Source of the DNA: DAITBA01 sp036824005 | GTDB lineage: Bacteria; Pseudomonadota; Gammaproteobacteria; Burkholderiales; Rhodocyclaceae | DNA: 64,000 nt | Assembly: GCA_036824005.1 (NCBI GenBank) | Contig: DAITBA010000006.1 | Location: 105,376 to 169,375 of the forward strand | Direction: 5' to 3' | Shown: piece by piece, positions 24,843 through 33,253 of the stretch | Layout of the letters: every line of letters starts with the position of its first letter | How positions within the stretch are numbered: the stretch's first letter is position 1 | Made by a program: the position numbers and the translations under genes | Notes under the pieces: generated by a model | The model's database searches: none | Seen by the model: the letters and a program-made list of their open reading frames with translations, nothing else | What the model was told of the DNA's origin: nothing

Positions 24843-26183
24843 CCTGCGCGAGCCCTCCGAGTCGCCGTTCCGTAGCTGCTGCAGGCGTCGGTACAGGGTG
24901 CGCTCGCTGACGCCCAGCGCCGCGGCAAGGGATTTTCGGTCACCTTGGTGGGCGGCGAGCATGCGGCGCAGAAAGTCCTCCTCGTTGTCGCGCAGCGTCG
25001 GGGTATAGCGATCCGCTTTGCGCGTCGCGCCAGGCGCTTCGGCCGCTTGCGTCAGGTCTTCAGGTAGATGTTCTGCGGCGATAACGTCGCTGTCGACCAG
25101 CACGCTGGCCCGTTCGAGAATATTGCGCAGCTCGCGCACATTGCCCGGGAAGGCATAATCGGCAAGCAGCCGCAGTGCCTCCTCGGACAGACGCAGCGGG
25201 CGCTTCGGGCTGACGCGGGTCAGCAGCGATCCGGCGAGCAGGGGAATATCGTCGCGGCGCTCGCGCAGCGCCGGCAGGTGGATGGGGAAGGCGCTGATGC
25301 GGTAGTACAGATCAGCGCGGAAGCTCTCCTGCTCGACCATGCGGCGCAGGTCGCGGTGGGTGGCGGCAACCAGACGGATGTCCGCGGGCAGAGGCTCGAT
25401 CCCGCCGACGCGGCGATACGTGCCGGTTTCGAGCAGGCGCAGCAACTTCACCTGCAGCGCCAAAGGGATGTCGCCCACCTCATCGAGGAAGAGAGTACCG
25501 CCGCCGGCGGCCTCGACCAGCCCGATCTTGCGCTGTGCGGCGCCGGTGAAGGCGCCCTTCTCGTAGCCGAACAACTCGCTCTCGAATAGCGTTTCCGTCA
25601 GGCCCGAGCAATCCACCGCCACGAACGGCGCGTCGGCGCGCCGGCTTCCGGCGTGGATGGCGCGCGCCACCATCTCCTTGCCCGCGCCGGTCTCGCCCAA
25701 TAGCAATACCGACGCGTCACTGGGCGCGACACGGGTAACGAGTTCCAGCATTTTGCGAAACGGCGCCGAGCGCCCGACCAGACCGTTGGCGGCACTTTCG
25801 GCGCGCGCCGTCGGCAGCGACTCGATACGCTCGACGAAATAGGCGATCTGCCCCTGCGCATCCTTCACCGGACTGAGTTCGACACGCACATGTTCTTCGC
25901 CGCGTGGGGTGTGATGCAGATGCAGCACCCGTGCCGTGTGGCCCGATTTCAGCGCCTGCCGGCGCGGGCAGGACTCGCCCGCCTCGTCGCAGGGCAGCTT
26001 GTAGTGGTGGGACACTTCGTAGCAGTACCGGCCGACGACCGAGTGGTGCGGCGAGTACGCTTGGCGATAGGCGCGGTTGGCGGCGAGGATCCGGTACTCG
26101 CCGTCCACCAGTATGCGCGGCTCGTCCAGGTTTTCGATAAAGGAGACGAGTTCGGGCAGACGTGCGGACGGGGGTCCAGCCAT
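24834..26183 (-). CDS. Sigma-54-dependent activator with Cys-rich PAS domain
   Basis: A 449-residue enhancer-binding protein. Residues about 10-120 form a PAS domain that carries an unusual Cys/His cluster (GRYCYEVSHHYKLPCDEAGE, then SCPRR), a possible redox, metal or heme site. The AAA+ domain (about 135-365) has Walker A LLLGETGAGKEMVARAIHAG, the sigma-54 contact loop GYEKGAFTGAAQRKIGLVEA and Walker B GGGTLFLDEVGDIPLAL. The C-terminus is a Fis-type HTH (KSLAAALGVSERTLYRRLQQ). There is no receiver domain, so it senses its signal directly. It is divergent from the Rieske-SLAC1 pair, which has a matching -24/-12 promoter. Confidence 0.94.
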   Translation of the reverse strand: MAGPPSARLPELVSFIENLDEPRILVDGEYRILAANRAYRQAYSPHHSVVGRYCYEVSHHYKLPCDEAGESCPRRQALKSGHTARVLHLHHTPRGEEHVRVELSPVKDAQGQIAYFVERIESLPTARAESAANGLVGRSAPFRKMLELVTRVAPSDASVLLLGETGAGKEMVARAIHAGSRRADAPFVAVDCSGLTETLFESELFGYEKGAFTGAAQRKIGLVEAAGGGTLFLDEVGDIPLALQVKLLRLLETGTYRRVGGIEPLPADIRLVAATHRDLRRMVEQESFRADLYYRISAFPIHLPALRERRDDIPLLAGSLLTRVSPKRPLRLSEEALRLLADYAFPGNVRELRNILERASVLVDSDVIAAEHLPEDLTQAAEAPGATRKADRYTPTLRDNEEDFLRRMLAAHQGDRKSLAAALGVSERTLYRRLQQLRNGDSEGSRRSG

Positions 26184-26204
26184 GTCGGATCACTGTGTCA
26201 ATAT

Positions 26205-26244
26205 TGGCAGATATTCTGCCACAAAAACGACAGTAATGACTGTC
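26205..26244. promoter_or_regulatory. Paired inverted repeats, candidate upstream activator sites
   Basis: Two perfect dyads lie 7 bases apart in the gap 26184-26552: TGGCAGA-TAT-TCTGCCA (26205-26221) and GACAGT-AATG-ACTGTC (26229-26244). They are 85-125 bases upstream of the -24/-12 promoter at 26328, the usual position for enhancer sites of a sigma-54 activator. They are next to the start of the activator gene, so autoregulation is also possible. The rest of the gap shows nothing else clear. Confidence 0.6.
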
Positions 26245-26327
26245 ACGCGCCATGCACGCGCACGCTCACTCTACGTTCTGCCCGATAACTCATTGTTTCC
26301 ATTGATGGCCGCGCGCGGCTCGGATGC

Positions 26328-26342
26328 TGGCACAGCCATTGC
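26328..26342 (+). promoter_or_regulatory. Sigma-54 (-24/-12) promoter, near-perfect
   Basis: TGGCAC-AGCCA-TTGC matches the sigma-54 consensus TGGCAC-N5-TTGC at every fixed position and with exact spacing. It points toward the Rieske gene. Transcription should begin near 26354. With the divergent sigma-54 activator and the dyads at 26205-26244 it forms a complete regulatory unit. Confidence 0.8.
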
Positions 26343-26552
26343 TCATAGGTAAGCTGACGGCTGACCCGCACAGACGAGTCGTGTTCGTCATCCTCCCTCT
26401 CCTCAGCGACCTGTGCGCTCTCCCCGCCCCCAACCCGGAGACGCACAGGCCCCGCTGAGATCACCCGAAAAGCGAGCGACCCGCCAAAGCGCCCGCACCG
26501 TGCTGAGGGCATCTTCGAGGAATACCGAACGATTAGAGCGCGACGCCGCCTG

Positions 26553-27182
26553 ATGCGGCCTAAGCGCAATGCGAAAATGACTGCATGCACCTGCAACGAC
26601 CTCAGTAACCCCGAACGACGTCAGTGGCTGATCGTCACGGCCGCCGCCGGCGGTGCTGCCTTGGCGGTCTCGGCCGTCCCGTTTGTTCGCAGCCTCCAAC
26701 CTTCGGAGCGCGCCAAGGCCGCCGGCGCATCCATCGAAGTAGACGTGAGCAAACTCGCGCCAGGCGAGATGATGACCGTGGAGTGGCGCGGCAAGCCGGT
26801 GTGGATCCTGCATCGCACGCCGGAGATGCTGGCAGGGCTGGAAGCCATCTCGGATCGGCTGGCGGACCCGGATTCCAGGCGCCGCCAGCAGCCCCAATAC
26901 GCCGGCAACCGGCACCGCTCCGTCAGGCCGGAGCTTTTCGTCGCCGTTGGCATCTGCACGCACCTGGGTTGTTCCCCGACCGAGAAGCTCAAGGCCGGCG
27001 CCGACAGCGGAATAGGGGACGACTGGCCGGGCGGTTTCATCTGTCCTTGCCACGGCTCGCGCTTCGATCTGGCCGGTCGCGTATACAATTCCATGCCGGC
27101 GCCGGACAACCTGGAGGTGCCGCCCCACATCTTTCTCTCGGATACGCGACTCCTGATCGGCGAGGACAAAGAAACCGGATGA
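26553..27182 (+). CDS. Rieske iron-sulfur protein (PetA-like), without bc1 partners
   Basis: A 209-residue Rieske protein like the iron-sulfur subunit of the cytochrome bc1 complex. A twin-arginine anchor (NPERRQWLIVTAAAGGAALA) is followed by the bc1-type hinge and VEWRGKPVWILHRTPEM. The cluster ligands lie in VGICTHLGCSPTEKL and FICPCHGSRFDLAGRVYNS, with both disulfide Cys present. Cytochrome b and c1 genes are absent next to it; a SLAC1/TehA channel follows instead. An ATG at 26577 is an equally good start. It is expected to sit in the periplasm on an N-terminal helix. The sigma-54 promoter upstream sets it apart from a housekeeping petA. Confidence 0.92.
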   Translation: MRPKRNAKMTACTCNDLSNPERRQWLIVTAAAGGAALAVSAVPFVRSLQPSERAKAAGASIEVDVSKLAPGEMMTVEWRGKPVWILHRTPEMLAGLEAISDRLADPDSRRRQQPQYAGNRHRSVRPELFVAVGICTHLGCSPTEKLKAGADSGIGDDWPGGFICPCHGSRFDLAGRVYNSMPAPDNLEVPPHIFLSDTRLLIGEDKETG

Positions 27183-27310
27183 GCGCCCGATGGGCGGTCC
27201 TCGCGCGTCGAACGTGCGCGAGACACCGCCGGGCAAGGCATCCGAGCCGCGTGCCAACGGAGCATTGCATCCCCTGGCTCGTTGCAATCAAACACTTAAA
27301 AGGGAAATCC

Positions 27311-28267
27311 ATGCAATCCGCGTCGCGACTGCAGTTGTTCCCGGTGTCTTTCTTCGCCGTGGTGATGGGACTGGCCGGTCTGACCATCGCCTGGCGCAAG
27401 GCCGAGGTGGTGTTCAAGCCACCGCTCCCCGTGAGCTGTCTGATCGAACCGGTAACGGTCCTGGTGTTCGTGCTGCTCATTGCGGTCTATTCGCTGAAAC
27501 TGCTGCGCCATCCCGGCGCGGTGGTCGCGGAGCTCAAGCACCCGATCAAGCTCAATTTTTTCGCCACCATCTCCATCGGCCTGCTCCTGCTCGCTGTCGT
27601 ATACATGGAAGGCAATCCGACCACAGCGCGCCGCCTGTGGCTCGCCGGCGCGCTGCTGCATTTTGGCTTTACCCTTTATGTCATGAGCGCCTGGATCCAT
27701 CACACGCATTTCGAAGTTGTGCATGTCAATCCGGCTTGGTTCATTCCGGTCGTAGGCAATATCGTCGCGCCGATCGCTGGTGTCAGGTTCTTCTCGCCGG
27801 AGATCTCCTGGTTCTTCTTCAGTGTCGGACTGGTGTTCTGGATCGTATTGCTGACCATTGTCATGTACCGGCTGTTCTTCCATGCGCCCTTGCCTGAACG
27901 ACTCATGCCCAGCCTGTTCATCCTCATCGCACCGCCGGCGGTGGGATTTCTTGCCTATTTCAACCTGAGCGGGGAAATCGATGGTTTCGCCCGCGTTCTC
28001 TACTACACGGCGCTGATGCTGACCCTGCTGCTGGCAGCCAACGGCGTGCGCTTCCTGAAGCTGAAGTTTTTCCTCTCCGCTTGGGCCTATTCCTTTCCGT
28101 TGGCGGCCGTCACCATCGCCTCGCTGGTAATGACCCAGCAACTCGGCGGCGTGGGCTTCGAGTGGCTGTCCATGGTGCTGCTCGGCGTGCTCAGCACCGT
28201 GGTTGCGGCGTTGTTCGTGCGCACGTTGGTCGCCGTCGCCCGGCGGGAAATCTGCGTCGAGGAATGA
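27311..28267 (+). CDS. SLAC1/TehA family anion channel or exporter
   Basis: A 318-residue protein with ten predicted membrane helices. The N-terminus FPVSFFAVVMGLAGLTIAWR is the TehA/SLAC1 signature, including the Phe-rich pore helix, and NPAWFIPVVGNIVAPIAGVR is a second family motif. Family members conduct or export anions such as chloride, nitrate, sulfite or tellurite-related oxyanions, or dicarboxylates; the substrate cannot be told here. It lies 128 bases after the Rieske gene in the same direction and probably shares its sigma-54 promoter. Confidence 0.9.
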   Translation: MQSASRLQLFPVSFFAVVMGLAGLTIAWRKAEVVFKPPLPVSCLIEPVTVLVFVLLIAVYSLKLLRHPGAVVAELKHPIKLNFFATISIGLLLLAVVYMEGNPTTARRLWLAGALLHFGFTLYVMSAWIHHTHFEVVHVNPAWFIPVVGNIVAPIAGVRFFSPEISWFFFSVGLVFWIVLLTIVMYRLFFHAPLPERLMPSLFILIAPPAVGFLAYFNLSGEIDGFARVLYYTALMLTLLLAANGVRFLKLKFFLSAWAYSFPLAAVTIASLVMTQQLGGVGFEWLSMVLLGVLSTVVAALFVRTLVAVARREICVEE

Positions 28268-28282
28268 ACCGGCGCGGCGCCG

Positions 28283-29830
28283 CTATCCTTCCAGACCAAA
28301 GAAGCCGCGAATGCGCTCCAGCAGGTCGGCGCGACGCCGGGCGCTGTCGCGTTCGCTGCTCTCTTCGGAGCGCAACTCGTTTTGCAGCGCTTCGAACTGC
28401 TGGCTGCGGGTGGCGAGTATGTGGGCAAGCTGCTCGGCGATCTCCGGACGCGAACGAATGATGTCTTCGAAGCCTGCCTTGTCCAGCCGGTAACACTCCG
28501 CGTCGGTGCGCGCCATGACCGTCGCCCGGCGCGGCTCGCCCGTCATCAGGCCCATCTCGCCGAAGACGCTGCCGGCGGGCAATGTCGTAAGCAGGCGCCG
28601 TTCTCCCTGCGGCGTTTCGTACCAGATCTCCGCTTCACCGCTGACGAGGACGTAAAGCCAGTGCGCCAGCGCCCCCTGGTGCGTGACCACGTCACCGCGG
28701 GCGAAGGGGGCGTAAGCCAGTCGCTCCGCAATTGCGCGTTTTTCCGGCTCGTTCAGGCCGGCGAAGATTTCCACGCCGCCGAGCGCTTTGAGCCTGCGCG
28801 CGAGTTCGCGTTCGTTGACCACCTGCCGATACGCCTCACTTTCCTTGGTGACGTGGCGCCGCTCCTCCACGACCGCGAGCCGGATGCCGGCGCGCTGCAG
28901 AGCCGCGAGCACATGGGCGCGCACGGCGGAATCGGTGGCGTCGTCGGACAACGGATCGATCAGCCAATAGCGCACGGCATAGCGGGCATAGCCGTTGCCG
29001 AACTCCATCAGCACGCAGCTCGGCGGCGGCTCCTTGGCAACATTGTCGATCTGCGCCTCGGCAATGCAACGCTCGGTGAGCTGGACGATCCGGCCGGGCT
29101 GGATTTGGTAGCCGACGTTGAACCAGATCCAGCGCCGCCATCGGGGTTGCGGCGTGTCGCGGCGCCCGAGCAGATAAAACCGGCTCTTCATGAGCTGGCT
29201 GTTGGGGATGACCACGGTTTCGCCGTTGCGGGTCAGCACTGCGGTGTAGCGCCAGCGAATCTCCACCACCCGGCCGCTCACGTCCTCGACCCGAATCCAA
29301 TCGCCGATGCCGATGGAGCTGTCCAGTTGCAGCGCCAGGCCGCCGAGGATGTTGCCAAGGGTATCCTGCATGGAAAAGGCAATGACGGCGGTGATCACCG
29401 CCGAGGTGGCGACGATGCCGGACAGATCGACGCCGGCGACGCGCAGGCGCACCAACCCCCAACCGATGTAGGCAAGGATGATCAGGATGTCCTCGAGAAT
29501 GCGCGGCGGTCGCAGCCGCACGGCGGGCAGGGCCAAGCGGAAGAGGAACAGGCCCATGAGCCGAATCAACGCCATGCCGGCGCCGAGGAGGAACACCTCG
29601 TGCAGCGTCGCCGAGCCGGTACGGAAGCCGAGCGCCTCGATCAGGCCCGCCAGCAGCTGGCCAGCCAGGCATAGGACGAAAAAGCCAGCGGTATTGCCGA
29701 TTGGCCGTCGCTCGACGGGCAGAAAGCGCCACAGGACGAACGTCAGGACGGCGGCGAGCGCCACGACGTATGGTGCCTCGGGATGCCAGAAGAACTCACT
29801 GGCGGTTTGCCACAGGCCCCCGGGGCTCAT
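28283..29830 (-). CDS. MscS-type mechanosensitive channel with cyclic-nucleotide-binding domain
   Basis: A 515-residue protein. Four to five helices lead to an MscS pore and beta domain (IVATSAVITAVIAFSMQDTL, then GNILGGLALQLDSSIGIGDW and VVEIRWRYTAVLTRNGETVV). Residues about 345-480 form a cyclic-nucleotide-binding domain (HQGALAHWLYVLVSGEAEIW, then GSVFGEMGLMTGEPRRATVM, with the phosphate-binding G-E-x-x-x-x-x-x-P-R-R-A-T motif). The last 40 residues are charged and helical. Ligand-gated MscS proteins of this layout occur as bCNG channels. The start overlaps the stop of the AlgR-like gene. Confidence 0.93.
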   Translation of the reverse strand: MSPGGLWQTASEFFWHPEAPYVVALAAVLTFVLWRFLPVERRPIGNTAGFFVLCLAGQLLAGLIEALGFRTGSATLHEVFLLGAGMALIRLMGLFLFRLALPAVRLRPPRILEDILIILAYIGWGLVRLRVAGVDLSGIVATSAVITAVIAFSMQDTLGNILGGLALQLDSSIGIGDWIRVEDVSGRVVEIRWRYTAVLTRNGETVVIPNSQLMKSRFYLLGRRDTPQPRWRRWIWFNVGYQIQPGRIVQLTERCIAEAQIDNVAKEPPPSCVLMEFGNGYARYAVRYWLIDPLSDDATDSAVRAHVLAALQRAGIRLAVVEERRHVTKESEAYRQVVNERELARRLKALGGVEIFAGLNEPEKRAIAERLAYAPFARGDVVTHQGALAHWLYVLVSGEAEIWYETPQGERRLLTTLPAGSVFGEMGLMTGEPRRATVMARTDAECYRLDKAGFEDIIRSRPEIAEQLAHILATRSQQFEALQNELRSEESSERDSARRRADLLERIRGFFGLEG

Positions 29831-30627
29831 CGCTCGCCGTGGCTACCGGCGTCGCCGGTTCTACCCGGTTCTGCCAGCGCCGCCTTGACCGCCGACCACT
29901 GGCGGCGACTCACGGGCAGCCGTTCGCCCAGACCCTTGAGCAGCACTACCCAATGGGATTCCGTGCCTTCGGAGTGGTCGCGCTCGAACCCTGCGACGGC
30001 ACTGCGGGCAACCAGGCAACTGCGGTGCACGCGCACGAACCGGTGGCCGAACTCCTGCTCCAATTGTGTCAGCGACTCCTCGAGCAGGTATTCCCGCTCG
30101 CACGTGCGGGCGGTAACGTACTTCAACTCGGCGCGCAGGTAGAGGATGTCGGCCACCGGCACGAGCAGGATGCGGCCGCGTTCGCTGCAACTCAAGTGAC
30201 GCCGCCCTTCGGGCAGCAGCTCCTGCAACTGCTCGCGGCGCGGTGGCGTCCGGTGGGTGGCCTTCTGCAGCGCGGCGAGCAGCCGGTTGGCCCGCACCGG
30301 CTTGAGCAGGTAATCGATGGCGTTGAGCTCGAAAGCCTTGACCGCGTACTGATCATAGGCAGTGGCAAAAACCACGGCCGGCGACGGTTGCAGCGCCGAG
30401 AGATGTTGCACGAGCTCGATGCCGTCCATGACCGGCATGCGGATATCGACGATGACCACATCGGCCCCGGCCTCCGGCAGCCTGGCCAGGGCATCGGCGC
30501 CGTTCTCCGCCTCGCCGACCACCTCGTGCGGCAGTTCCGCTGCGAGGTCGGCGAGCAGCGCCCGCAGCCGGGCGCGCGCCGGCAGTTCGTCGTCGACGAT
30601 GAAGATGCGCAGTCTTTGGTCAGCCAT
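29827..30627 (-). CDS. algR: LytTR-type response regulator (AlgR-like)
   Basis: A 266-residue regulator with a receiver domain (residues 5-125; acidic pair D12-D13, phospho-acceptor D61 in DVVIVDIRMPVMDG, Lys in YLLKPVRANRL). A LytTR DNA-binding domain follows (about 150-250; ILYLRAELKYVTARTCEREY and RFVRVHRSCLVARSAVAGFE). It lies 10 bases after the partner kinase gene and is translationally coupled to the MscS gene. In beta- and gammaproteobacteria this pair sits beside argH and controls surface and envelope traits. Confidence 0.92.
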   Translation of the reverse strand: MADQRLRIFIVDDELPARARLRALLADLAAELPHEVVGEAENGADALARLPEAGADVVIVDIRMPVMDGIELVQHLSALQPSPAVVFATAYDQYAVKAFELNAIDYLLKPVRANRLLAALQKATHRTPPRREQLQELLPEGRRHLSCSERGRILLVPVADILYLRAELKYVTARTCEREYLLEESLTQLEQEFGHRFVRVHRSCLVARSAVAGFERDHSEGTESHWVVLLKGLGERLPVSRRQWSAVKAALAEPGRTGDAGSHGER

Positions 30628-30637
30628 AGGCGCTTGC

Positions 30638-31642
30638 CTACGCCGCCCTGCGCCGGTACGGCAGGCGGATATGCACGCGATAGACGCCGTCGCGCACGTC
30701 CGTGTCGAGTCGCGCTTCGAGGTCGAAGAACAGCATCAGTCGCTCCCGGATGTTGGCCATGGCCATGCGATTGCCCGGCTGGGTCTCCTTGTCGCCATGA
30801 AACGGGTTGGTCAGCGTGATCAGCACCTCGTCGCGATGCCGCGTGATGTGAATGCCGATCTCCCCTGGCTGCGCCGAGGGCTCGATGCCATGATAAACGG
30901 CATTCTCCAGCAATGGCTGCAGCATGAGCGGCGGCACGAGGGCATCGGGCGGGCAGGATTTGATGTCCCAGTTGATTTGCAGGCGCTCGCCCAGGCGCAG
31001 GCGCTCGATGTCCAGGTACTGGCGGCAGAGTGCAATCTCGTCGTTGAAGGCCACCAGTTCCCGGTTCTCGGCCATCAGCACGCGGAACAGATCGCACAGC
31101 TCTTCGAGCGCCGCCTCCGCCCGGCGCGGGTCGGAGCGAATGACGCCGAGCACGGCGTTCAGGCTGTTGAACAGGAAGTGGGGACGGATGCGCGCCGTGA
31201 GCGCCATCAGCCGAGCTTCCGTCACTGCCGGCGAGAAGGCACGGCCGCGCAGATCCAGGTAGAACAGGACGACCACTGCGGCCAGCGTGCTCCACAGCAG
31301 TGTCCGCGCCGGCGGCACGGGGTCCACCGGCTGCAGCACTGCCGTAACCGCCTGCGCCACGAAACCGACACCCACGACGACCGCAGCGGCAGCTGCCGGG
31401 TAGCGCCAGGCACGCAGCAGCGGCTGCGCGATGTAGAGCAGCAGAAGGCTGAAAAGCAGCGGCGGCTCGATCAGCGCCGCCAGCTCGACGATGCCCTGGG
31501 ACAGATCGGACGCATCGTGGTTGCGCGCCAGGGCGACCACCAGCGCGCCGCCATTGACCAGCAGCAACACGCGCAGCATGACGCCGAGGTTGCGGAAATC
31601 CGGCAGGGCGTGGGCGTGCTGGTTTTGCTTTATACTCGACAT
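30638..31642 (-). CDS. algZ: LytS-family sensor histidine kinase (AlgZ/FimS-like)
   Basis: A 334-residue membrane kinase. Residues 20-135 form about four helices with no periplasmic sensor domain. The H-box is ALTARIRPHFLFNSLNAVLG with His155, and the N-box is MLQPLLENAVYHGIEP, followed by a G-box that is only loosely conserved (NRMAMANIRERLMLFF). The ATG at 31642 gives the common AlgZ N-terminus. It is divergent from argH across 90 bases. It phosphorylates the AlgR-like regulator, although in some species AlgZ-type proteins have weak kinase activity. Confidence 0.92.
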   Translation of the reverse strand: MSSIKQNQHAHALPDFRNLGVMLRVLLLVNGGALVVALARNHDASDLSQGIVELAALIEPPLLFSLLLLYIAQPLLRAWRYPAAAAAVVVGVGFVAQAVTAVLQPVDPVPPARTLLWSTLAAVVVLFYLDLRGRAFSPAVTEARLMALTARIRPHFLFNSLNAVLGVIRSDPRRAEAALEELCDLFRVLMAENRELVAFNDEIALCRQYLDIERLRLGERLQINWDIKSCPPDALVPPLMLQPLLENAVYHGIEPSAQPGEIGIHITRHRDEVLITLTNPFHGDKETQPGNRMAMANIRERLMLFFDLEARLDTDVRDGVYRVHIRLPYRRRAA

Positions 31643-31732
31643 GGTTATGCAGCGTCCCGCGCCGTCCATGGGCCGGCGCCATTCTGCCCGGACCCCGCGT
31701 CGTTTCCTCTGGGGTCCCGGTCTCGGATCATT

Positions 31733-33169
31733 ATGACAGATCGCAAATCCCAGCAGGACGCCGCGCCGGACGGTGACGGCGCGTCCGCCGCAGAACAGAA
31801 GGCCTGGTCGGGTCGCTTCAGCGAACCCGTCGACGAGCTGGTCAAGCGCTACACCGCCTCGGTGTTCTTCGACCGCCGCATGGCCCTGCAGGACATCCGC
31901 GGCTCCCTGGCCCACGCGCGCATGCTGGCGCGGCAGGGCATCATCGGCGCCCTGGACCTGGCCGACATCGAGCGCGGCATGGAGCGAATCCGTGGCGAGA
32001 TCCAGCGCGGGGAGTTCCAATGGTCGCTGGACGACGAGGACGTGCATCTCAACATCGAGAAGCGACTCACGGCCCTGGTGGGCGATGCGGGCAAGCGCCT
32101 GCACACGGGCCGCTCGCGCAACGACCAAGTGGCCACCGACATTCGCCTGTGGCTGCGCGACGCCATCGACGACATCGTCGTCCTGCTGTGCGCTTACCAA
32201 GGGGCGCTCCTGGATCTGGCCGAGCAACACGCGGCCACGCCCCTGCCCGGTTTCACCCACCTGCAGGTGGCGCAGCCGGTGACCTTCGGCCATCACCTGC
32301 TGGCCTACTTCGAGATGGCGCAGCGGGACGTGGCGCGCCTCGCCGACTGCCGCCAGCGCGTGAATCAGCTGCCGCTGGGGGCGGCCGCGCTGGCCGGAAC
32401 GTCTTACCCCATCGACCGGGAATTCGTGGCGCGGGAGCTGGGCTTCGAGGGGATCTGCGCCAATTCCCTGGATGCCGTGTCCGACCGCGATTTCGCCATC
32501 GAGTTTACCGCCGCCTGTGCCCTCGTCATGACCCATCTCTCGCGGCTGTCCGAGGAGCTGATCCTGTGGATGAGCCCGCGCGTGGGCTTCATCGACCTGG
32601 CGGACCGTTTCTGCACCGGCTCGTCCATCATGCCGCAGAAGAAGAACCCGGACGTGCCGGAGCTGGCACGGGGCAAGACCGGCCGCGTGACCGGCCATCT
32701 CATGGCCCTGCTGACCCTCATGAAAGGCCAGCCCCTGGCCTACAACAAGGACAACCAGGAGGACAAGGAGCCGCTCTTCGACACGGCGGACACGGTCGCC
32801 GACACGCTGCGTATCTTCGCCGACCTGGTGGGCGGCATCCGCGTCAAGCCGGAGGCCATGCGCGCCGCGCTGCACCAGGGCTACGCCACCGCCACGGACC
32901 TGGCGGACTACCTGGTGAAGAGGGGCCTGCCCTTCCGCGACGCCCACGAAGCCGTGGCCCGCGCCGTGCGCACGGCGGAGGCACGCGGCTGCGATCTCGC
33001 GGCCCTGTCGCTGGCGGAGCTGCGCCGGTTCTCGCCGCTGGTCGGCGAGGATGTATTCCACGTGTTGAGCATCGAAGGCTCGCTCGCCAGCCGTAACCAT
33101 GCCGGCGGCACGGCGCCGGAGCAGGTGCGCGCCGCCATCGTCGCGGCACGACGCAATCTAGCGCCCTAA
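31733..33169 (+). CDS. argH: Argininosuccinate lyase
   Basis: A 478-residue enzyme for the last step of arginine synthesis, splitting argininosuccinate into arginine and fumarate. The family signature GSSIMPQKKNPDVPELARGK is present, as are KRLHTGRSRNDQVATDIRLW and LPGFTHLQVAQPVTFGHHLL. It is about 15 residues longer than usual at the N-terminus (TDRKSQQDAAPDGDGASAAE), a polar extension that may be disordered. It is monocistronic by position and divergent from the AlgZ-like kinase. Confidence 0.97.
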   Translation: MTDRKSQQDAAPDGDGASAAEQKAWSGRFSEPVDELVKRYTASVFFDRRMALQDIRGSLAHARMLARQGIIGALDLADIERGMERIRGEIQRGEFQWSLDDEDVHLNIEKRLTALVGDAGKRLHTGRSRNDQVATDIRLWLRDAIDDIVVLLCAYQGALLDLAEQHAATPLPGFTHLQVAQPVTFGHHLLAYFEMAQRDVARLADCRQRVNQLPLGAAALAGTSYPIDREFVARELGFEGICANSLDAVSDRDFAIEFTAACALVMTHLSRLSEELILWMSPRVGFIDLADRFCTGSSIMPQKKNPDVPELARGKTGRVTGHLMALLTLMKGQPLAYNKDNQEDKEPLFDTADTVADTLRIFADLVGGIRVKPEAMRAALHQGYATATDLADYLVKRGLPFRDAHEAVARAVRTAEARGCDLAALSLAELRRFSPLVGEDVFHVLSIEGSLASRNHAGGTAPEQVRAAIVAARRNLAP

Positions 33170-33253
33170 CGGCGCCACCCCGCCTTTGGTGGCAATCCCT
33201 CGCGCCACCCGCTGTCGGTTCAGGTTCTGCAGCATGCGCCGTAGACGTCTGTC

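Noticed and set aside
30638..33100. An 820-codon minus-strand reading covering the histidine kinase and the argH antisense strand
   Set aside because: Only the part from 31642 downward matches a kinase; the upstream part is the shadow of argH.
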